This document shows, one piece after another, positions 5,998 through 10,976 of a DNA stretch of 10,976 nt; the first letter of the stretch is position 1, and every line of letters starts with the position of its first letter. The notes beneath the pieces were generated by a model. The model searched no databases and was not told the DNA's origin. It worked only from the letters and a program-made list of their open reading frames with translations. This stretch comes from Bacteroidales bacterium UBA5235. GTDB taxonomy: Bacteria; Bacteroidota; Bacteroidia; Bacteroidales; VadinHA17. The stretch covers positions 3,641-14,616 of the forward strand of contig DHUL01000054.1 in NCBI GenBank assembly GCA_002409145.1. Reading direction: 5' to 3'. The translations under genes were made by a program, and so were the position numbers.

Positions 5998-8337
5998 TCA
6001 GTTATTCAGGTTGAATACGAACAGGTTTATGCTTGCAGGGCCAGCTGTCAGCGCACTGCCGGCGGGTACCTGTGCCGGGCCTGAGATCTTCACGTTTTCA
6101 GGTCTGCCGGGTTCATTTGTGGCCATATCATCAGGCGCTGTTACCTGCCAGAGCTCTCCCTCACCTGAAACAGTGCCGTTAAGCAGGGTAAGGGGAATCT
6201 TCACCTCATCCCGGGTGGCATTGACAACTGAAACAGTCAGCTTTTTGCCTTCACTGTCAAGTGTTGCTGCGATATCAACAGGTCTGGTTTCACCGCTTAT
6301 CGCAACCGGTATTGTACCAAAATGCTGCCTGTAGAGTTTCAGCACCTGACCTGTTGCGTCCAAAACAGAACTGGTGGTGTTGGTCTTTATGCATCCGATG
6401 ACATTGACTGTCTGGGCATAATTGGCCATGAAGACCACATCGCTCTGCCTCGAGTACTCATTGAGCCCGGCAGCTATGCCCATGGCATCACGCATGTAAT
6501 AGCGCGTTCCCAGCTCACCATAGATATGCGGTCCGTACCAGTAGTTCCACTCATCCATGCAGATACGGATATCCTTTCCATTAAGCTGAGGAATTTCCTG
6601 GCGGTATTGGCGGTGTGCGTCAGCCTTCTCCCTGATGGCATCGGGGATCTGCTTCACATGGGTCATAAGCCCTCCCCCATGCCAGTCCTGACGGTAAAAG
6701 TGTTCACTTATCAGGTCCATGCTTTCAGAGCAGTTTGTCAGTACCATCCGGTCCCAATCGCCCAGCTCGCCAACGGCGATGAGTTTGATATCCGGATCAA
6801 CGCTTTTCATAGCATCCGCAAAAGCGTTGTGCTTCCTGACGAAATCATCTGTGGACATGTGCCCGAGCTGCCAGTCGCCGTACATCTCATTGCCGATAGA
6901 CCACCACTTTACATTCCAGGGTTCGGCATGGCCGTTGGCTGCCCTGAGTCTGCCCATGGGCGTCTCAACTGAACCGTTACAGTACTCCACCTCCTCGCGT
7001 GCCTGTTTCGAATCTCCAAGTCCGGCATTAACTGCAATGTAAGGCTCAGTGCCAAGTATCCTGCAGAAATCCATGAACTCATGTATGCCTACATCGTTGT
7101 GCTCAACACCCTGCCATGCCGGGTTCTTGCGTGGCGGTCTGCGGTCACGGTCACCGATGCCGTCCTTCCAGTCATACCCGCTTACGAAGTTGCCTCCAGG
7201 CCAGCGATATACCGGTGCATCGAGCTCCTTCAGCAGCGCGATGACGTCTGACCGGAAGCCTTCAATATTGTCAGAGGGCATCAGGCTTGCGGTACCAATC
7301 CAGACCTTTCCGGCGCCCTCGGGCGCGATTGTCAGGGAGGCATTGTGAGTCAATTCACCGGACTTAAATTCCAGTGGATATGAAGTAAAAGTGCTTCCCG
7401 GTTTATCAATTGTGACAATCCGCGACTCATCACCCCAGCTCAGGGTGACCTTCACGCCGGTTATCCCGGGAGTTGCCTTAAGAACAACCCGGCCGGTGTA
7501 TGCCAGGTCAGGTTTAAGGCCGAGTCCCGACTGGTGCATTACTGCAGCCCCGGAGCCGTCAACCGACAGCACAGGGGTCTTGTCACCAGTGAAGGGACTG
7601 ATCATGTCAACAGAGAAGAGATCCTTTTTGCCCCTCACCTGCCATGGCGACTCCCTCTCGCCCGGAGTGTACCAGAACTTGCGGTCCTCGAGCATCTCAG
7701 CCCAGATGCCTCCATAAATGCATCTTCCCAGATGTTCAATGAACTGTCCGTAAATATACCCGGACATAGGCTCTTTCCTGTCGGCGAGATCAATTGTTAC
7801 CGCAGTCTTCAGAGTCTCGGACGAAACAAGTTCAATTGACATGTCATCAAACCAGGCCCTTCCTGATGCCGGTCCGTCAAGGCCGAGCAGGCATGAGAGA
7901 ACAGATGAGTCATCGTTGCCGGTCCTGAATACAAATTCAACTTTTGTCCAGTCATTGGTACCGGTAAGGCCAGGGTATTCAACATCGAAAGCATCAAGCC
8001 TGAAACCCGCTCCTTTTCCGTCGCGGGTCTGTACCCCTTCGGTCTTCACCCAGCCGGTGAATTTGTACTCTGACCAGGGTTTCAGTTCCACCCTGGTCAT
8101 CCACCTTCCGCCGGCAGGCCTGTCGCTCTGCAGCATCAGGCTCTTCTTCCCCTGATGAGCTTCGTAATCATAGAATGCGATCATTCCTCCTCCCCTGGTT
8201 TCGGAATTCCATCCGGTCACCGTTGAACCAACTCCGTCTTCAGCCGATGGATTTGAAATCAGCGTGTCCTGAACTCTTCCTCCGGAACAGGAGCAGAGGA
8301 ACACAGCAGCGGTAAAAATCAATAACAAACTTCTCAT
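5998..8337 (-). CDS. GH51 alpha-L-arabinofuranosidase lipoprotein with carbohydrate-binding-like regions
   Basis: The 779-residue product has a lipoprotein signal ending LCSC (Cys17). Residues about 22-172 form a jelly-roll of the CBM4/9 type: ISNPSAEDG opening, WVKTEG strand and AWFDDMSIEL closing strand. The GH51 catalytic barrel starts near 176 with SGYIYGQFIEHLGRCIYGG, is interrupted by a beta-rich insert at about 225-355, and resumes at GFRSDVIALLKELDAPVYRWPGG-type sequence from 360. The acid/base is Glu484 (IGNEMYG) and the nucleophile Glu596 (CMDEWNYW). A C-terminal beta domain follows. It should release alpha-L-arabinofuranose at a membrane surface, with the added domains helping polymer binding. 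It differs strongly from the compact GH51 downstream, so the two probably attack different linkages. The gene lies 97 bp after the GH127 gene in the same orientation. The start is set by the lipoprotein signal. Confidence 0.94.
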   Translation of the reverse strand: MRSLLLIFTAAVFLCSCSGGRVQDTLISNPSAEDGVGSTVTGWNSETRGGGMIAFYDYEAHQGKKSLMLQSDRPAGGRWMTRVELKPWSEYKFTGWVKTEGVQTRDGKGAGFRLDAFDVEYPGLTGTNDWTKVEFVFRTGNDDSSVLSCLLGLDGPASGRAWFDDMSIELVSSETLKTAVTIDLADRKEPMSGYIYGQFIEHLGRCIYGGIWAEMLEDRKFWYTPGERESPWQVRGKKDLFSVDMISPFTGDKTPVLSVDGSGAAVMHQSGLGLKPDLAYTGRVVLKATPGITGVKVTLSWGDESRIVTIDKPGSTFTSYPLEFKSGELTHNASLTIAPEGAGKVWIGTASLMPSDNIEGFRSDVIALLKELDAPVYRWPGGNFVSGYDWKDGIGDRDRRPPRKNPAWQGVEHNDVGIHEFMDFCRILGTEPYIAVNAGLGDSKQAREEVEYCNGSVETPMGRLRAANGHAEPWNVKWWSIGNEMYGDWQLGHMSTDDFVRKHNAFADAMKSVDPDIKLIAVGELGDWDRMVLTNCSESMDLISEHFYRQDWHGGGLMTHVKQIPDAIREKADAHRQYRQEIPQLNGKDIRICMDEWNYWYGPHIYGELGTRYYMRDAMGIAAGLNEYSRQSDVVFMANYAQTVNVIGCIKTNTTSSVLDATGQVLKLYRQHFGTIPVAISGETRPVDIAATLDSEGKKLTVSVVNATRDEVKIPLTLLNGTVSGEGELWQVTAPDDMATNEPGRPENVKISGPAQVPAGSALTAGPASINLFVFNLNN

Positions 8338-8376
8338 GATAGTGTTAAAAAATGCTTTAATCAGTTTATTGAAAAC

Positions 8377-8405
8377 GTAAAAGACCCGTAAAAGCGGCCT
8401 TTTAC
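8377..8405. repeat. Short direct and inverted repeat before the large GH51 gene
   Basis: The heptamer GTAAAAG occurs at 8377-8383 and 8388-8394, followed by its inverse CTTTTAC at 8399-8405. The right-hand pair makes a 7-bp hairpin with loop CGGC; on the minus strand the arm at 8399-8405 could pair with either copy. No strong T-run follows, so a complete terminator is unlikely. It occupies the middle of the 97-bp gap between the GH127 and GH51 genes and may be an mRNA processing or partial attenuation point. Confidence 0.5.
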
Positions 8406-8434
8406 CCCTAATCCAGAATCATAAAACCTTACAA

Positions 8435-10435
8435 CTACCTTCTCCACTCATTTGCTCCGGCGCTTGTCTCCTTAAAGGGAAGCCATACCTTCATCTCACC
8501 AGCGCCGCGGTTATTCCAGAGGAAGTAAGGAATAAGCATCAGCTCCCGGTAATCACCCAGTGACACCGTACCGTCAAGATTCCTTGAGACCTGCCTGGCC
8601 CTGGTGGTTATAATCTCAGTACCGTTGAGCATGTCAGGCCTGAAGGCGGCAGCAAATTCAGGGTTCTCATCAACAACAAGATCCAGCACATGGCCGTCAG
8701 CGTTGTCAGGCCATTCGGCGCAAAAGATCAGGGGTCCCCTCTGAACGGCATACTTGCCTTCGTCCTCCTTTACCCGCTCATCTGCCAGAACGGTCCTGAC
8801 CGGCATCGGGATGTCAAGTTCAATCCGGTCACCAGCCTGCCACTTTCTTGTAATGACGGCATAACCATTCTCAATGGCTGCGTCTGTTGCTTCACCGTTT
8901 ACAGTCAGGGTATGCTTCTCATCCGACTGGCCGGCAAAGCTGTAGAGTTCACCAGGAATAGCTTCATTCCTTGCCCAGCCAGGGATGCGGATACGCACCG
9001 TGAACTTCCCTGCCTTTTCCGGGTCAATAATCATTGAGACCTTGCCTTCCCACGGATAATTGGTCTCCTGCGCGATTCTTACATTCCGGTTCCCAAGCTC
9101 AATATCCGCATTGTTTGATGCGAACAGATTTACATACAGGTCCTTGTCAGTCACGGAATAAAGATAGCCCGGTATCGCAGGAATGAACCGGCAGATGTTT
9201 GACGGGCAGCATGCGCAACCGAACCATGCCGAGCGCTCATGCCGGCCGTTCGATTCAAGCGGGTTGGGATAAAAGAACCTGTCACCCGCCAGGTTGACTC
9301 CTGAGAGAGCTCCGTTATAGAGTGTCTTCTCCAGTATGTCAAAATATTTTCCTTCACCGTGAAGTGAGAAGAGCCTGTGATTGAAGAATATGTCGCCTAT
9401 AGAGGCGCAGGTCTCGCAGTATGCTGACATGTTAGGCAGGTTGTATGGCTCGGCAAAACCTTCGTTTCCGCCTGAGGCGCCAATACCGCCAGTAACGTAC
9501 ATCTTCCTATAGACCAGGTCTTCCCATATCTTCGTAATGGCATTGATATATGCCTCGTCACCGAGAATGGCAGCAACGTCAGCCATTCCTGAATACATAT
9601 AGGTTGCCCTGACAGAGTGCCCTACAGCTTCGGTCTGTTCAACAACCTTCTTGTGGCTCTGTGAATACTCCTCGCCGTCATCGCGGGTGCCGCGGGCGTC
9701 GAGGAAGAATTTTGCCAGGTCAAGATAGCGCTTCTCCCCGGTAGCCCGGTAGAGCTTAACAAGTCCCATCTCAATCACCTGGTGCCCGGGGTAACTGACA
9801 AATGCATCCCACCCGAAGTCTTTGTCAACCAGGTCGGCAGACTTGATGGATATATCCAGAAGGTCTCTCTTGCCGGTTGCCTGGTAGTGGGCAACGGCTG
9901 CTTCATACATGTGTCCCAGGTTGTAAAGCTCATGGCTGAGTATGTTTGTCTTCTCCCACCTTTTCCCCTCAGCCCATTCATGCAACCTGCCAAAACCCAT
10001 CTCGGCGATCGTGCGGTTGGTATAGAGGTAACCGTCATCTTCCTGAGCAAGCCCTATCTTATATATTAATGTATCAAGATATGCTTCCAGCTTCGGATCC
10101 GGATAGGTCTGAAGCGAGTAGCTGGCTCCCTCTATAATCTTTGTAACATCTGAATCGTCAAAGGGATAGATTGTTTGGAAAGCGCCGGTATCAAGTCCTC
10201 CGGCTATCTCAAAGTTTTTTATTCTCCCGGTTGATTCGCAATACCCAAAGGCGATGGGAATAGTCACCTCGTGGTTCTTCCTGATACGTGGAGCCCAAAA
10301 GTTGTCAGTCATCTTCACCGATGTGAAGGGCACCGGCCTGATGGGATAATTCCCATCATCCTTATTGCCTGTGCATGAAGCCACGGTGATTGCTGATGCA
10401 GCAGCCAGGACTGAAAGTCTTCCGATTTTTTTCAT
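8435..10435 (-). CDS. GH127 beta-L-arabinofuranosidase lipoprotein (DUF1680)
   Basis: The 666-residue enzyme belongs to glycoside hydrolase family 127, which removes non-reducing beta-L-arabinofuranose, for example beta-1,2-linked arabinose of extensin or pectin side chains. The signal peptide ends in lipobox VASC (Cys21). An (alpha/alpha)6 barrel covers about 35-425. Residues matching the zinc-thiolate centre of characterised members are visible: Glu341 and Cys343 in YCETCASIG, and Cys409-Cys410 in GCACCPSN, of which Cys409 would be the nucleophile. Glu325 in GNEGFAEPY is 16 residues before Glu341, as is the acid/base glutamate of the family. The C-terminal half has two beta domains ending PYFLWNNRGAGEMKVWLP. 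The gene starts 3 bp after the stop of another GH127-like gene, so the two are probably co-translated. The start is fixed by the signal peptide and tight spacing. Confidence 0.94.
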   Translation of the reverse strand: MKKIGRLSVLAAASAITVASCTGNKDDGNYPIRPVPFTSVKMTDNFWAPRIRKNHEVTIPIAFGYCESTGRIKNFEIAGGLDTGAFQTIYPFDDSDVTKIIEGASYSLQTYPDPKLEAYLDTLIYKIGLAQEDDGYLYTNRTIAEMGFGRLHEWAEGKRWEKTNILSHELYNLGHMYEAAVAHYQATGKRDLLDISIKSADLVDKDFGWDAFVSYPGHQVIEMGLVKLYRATGEKRYLDLAKFFLDARGTRDDGEEYSQSHKKVVEQTEAVGHSVRATYMYSGMADVAAILGDEAYINAITKIWEDLVYRKMYVTGGIGASGGNEGFAEPYNLPNMSAYCETCASIGDIFFNHRLFSLHGEGKYFDILEKTLYNGALSGVNLAGDRFFYPNPLESNGRHERSAWFGCACCPSNICRFIPAIPGYLYSVTDKDLYVNLFASNNADIELGNRNVRIAQETNYPWEGKVSMIIDPEKAGKFTVRIRIPGWARNEAIPGELYSFAGQSDEKHTLTVNGEATDAAIENGYAVITRKWQAGDRIELDIPMPVRTVLADERVKEDEGKYAVQRGPLIFCAEWPDNADGHVLDLVVDENPEFAAAFRPDMLNGTEIITTRARQVSRNLDGTVSLGDYRELMLIPYFLWNNRGAGEMKVWLPFKETSAGANEWRR

Positions 10436-10438
10436 AAT

Positions 10439-10976
10439 TTATTGGTTGGTTTTATTAATCCAAACTGTCATCTCTCCCTTTCCCCTGTTAGCCCAGGAAT
10501 AATATGGAACAGCCTTTGCCTCCTTCATCATCCCGTAAGGGTCTTTTACAGGGAATGTCAGGACTCCGACACCGCCGAGCAGTGATTGCTCAAATGTAAA
10601 TACCGGCTTCACTGAGGTGTCAACTGTCACCTCCCTGACCGGTCCGTTGTCTGCCTCCTCAAGGCAGTAGACCATTGGTCCAACCCCAAGCGCAACCCTT
10701 CCGCTGTCAGCCGCCACCTCTTTCCTTGCCTCAATGAATCTCGGCTCCATGGGAAGGAAAATCCCAACAATGTCTCCCGGCTTCCATTCCCTGTCAATAT
10801 GAGCAAATCCGTCAGCAATAGGAGCTTTAACCTTTTTACCGTTTACCCTTATTTCCACCCTGCCTTTTGCCGGTGTGACGTACCTGTAGAGATCGCCTTC
10901 AATGGGTTGGCCGCCAGTCCAGGCAGGGATACGGACACCGAGGGTAAAACGGCACTTATCGGTTGACGGATCCACT
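10439..10976 (-). CDS. GH127-like (DUF1680) protein, C-terminal part only
   Basis: The frame is open to the window edge, so only about the last 178 residues are seen; the true start lies outside. The visible part is the C-terminal beta-sandwich region of a DUF1680/GH127 protein. It aligns with the same part of the complete GH127 next door in order and motif: RIPAW (RIPGW), VNGKK (VNGEA), DGFAHIDREWKPGD (NGYAVITRKWQAGD), FLPMEPR (DIPMPVR), GPMVYCLE (GPLIFCAE) and a final VPYYSWANRGKGEMTVWI (IPYFLWNNRGAGEMKVWL). The catalytic Cys and Glu residues would be in the missing part, so activity cannot be judged. It is the first visible gene of the minus-strand arabinose operon, separated by 3 bp from the next. 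It might belong to GH127 or a sister family such as GH146. Confidence 0.88.
   Translation of the reverse strand, partial: VDPSTDKCRFTLGVRIPAWTGGQPIEGDLYRYVTPAKGRVEIRVNGKKVKAPIADGFAHIDREWKPGDIVGIFLPMEPRFIEARKEVAADSGRVALGVGPMVYCLEEADNGPVREVTVDTSVKPVFTFEQSLLGGVGVLTFPVKDPYGMMKEAKAVPYYSWANRGKGEMTVWINKTNQ

Noticed and set aside
6322..6972. A 216-codon open frame on the plus strand opposite the large GH51 gene
   Set aside because: It lies wholly inside a gene with clear catalytic motifs and a signal peptide on the other strand, has no recognisable domain, and fits the usual antisense frames caused by codon bias.
10439..10975. A complete 178-residue gene starting at a GTG at 10975
   Set aside because: The frame runs to the window edge and the product starts in the middle of a GH127-type C-terminal domain, so it is a fragment cut by the window.

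Overview
The window looks like a piece of a Bacteroidota chromosome, probably from an environmental or gut-type order such as Marinilabiliales or Bacteroidales. The evidence is the gene content (tandem GH127 and GH51 enzymes, a lipoprotein DUF1080 protein paired with a Tat-type Gfo/Idh/MocA oxidoreductase), the many lipoprotein signal peptides, AT-rich start regions with little Shine-Dalgarno sequence, and a TAnnTTTG-type -7 box. Lineage assignment below phylum is inference.

The layout is two convergent units. The left unit (138-2848, plus strand) holds two genes 17 bp apart. The first is a Tat-exported Gfo/Idh/MocA NAD(P)-dependent oxidoreductase; the second is a lipoprotein with two DUF1080 (3-keto-glycoside hydrolase/lyase type) domains. 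Together they fit the oxidise-then-cleave route of glycoside breakdown, in which a sugar is oxidised at C3 and the glycosidic bond is then released by a DUF1080 enzyme.

The right unit (10976 down to 2956, minus strand) is an L-arabinose-releasing gene set. In transcription order it has the 3' end of a GH127-like (DUF1680) gene cut by the window edge, a complete GH127 beta-L-arabinofuranosidase lipoprotein 3 bp later, a 779-residue GH51 alpha-L-arabinofuranosidase lipoprotein with added carbohydrate-binding-like regions, a compact 519-residue GH51 with an ordinary secretion signal, and a lipoprotein aldose 1-epimerase. A strong intrinsic terminator for this strand lies at 2875-2909, just after the epimerase. 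The set would remove alpha- and beta-linked L-arabinofuranose from plant polymers (arabinan, arabinogalactan, extensin-type side chains) outside the cytoplasm and equilibrate the anomers of the released sugar. No SusC/SusD pair, transporter, regulator or cytoplasmic arabinose pathway gene is in the window, so this is only part of a larger locus.

Smaller elements are a stem-loop leader before the first gene, a 7-bp tandem repeat that runs through the stop codon of the DUF1080 gene, two hairpins in the convergent gap, a short repeat/hairpin before the large GH51 gene, and a 290-bp gap between the two GH51 genes holding one doubtful 73-codon frame. I see no RNA genes, insertion sequences, CRISPR arrays or phage genes. 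Most of the content belongs to known families; the least ordinary points are the two-domain DUF1080 partner of the oxidoreductase and the combined alpha/beta arabinofuranosidase set.
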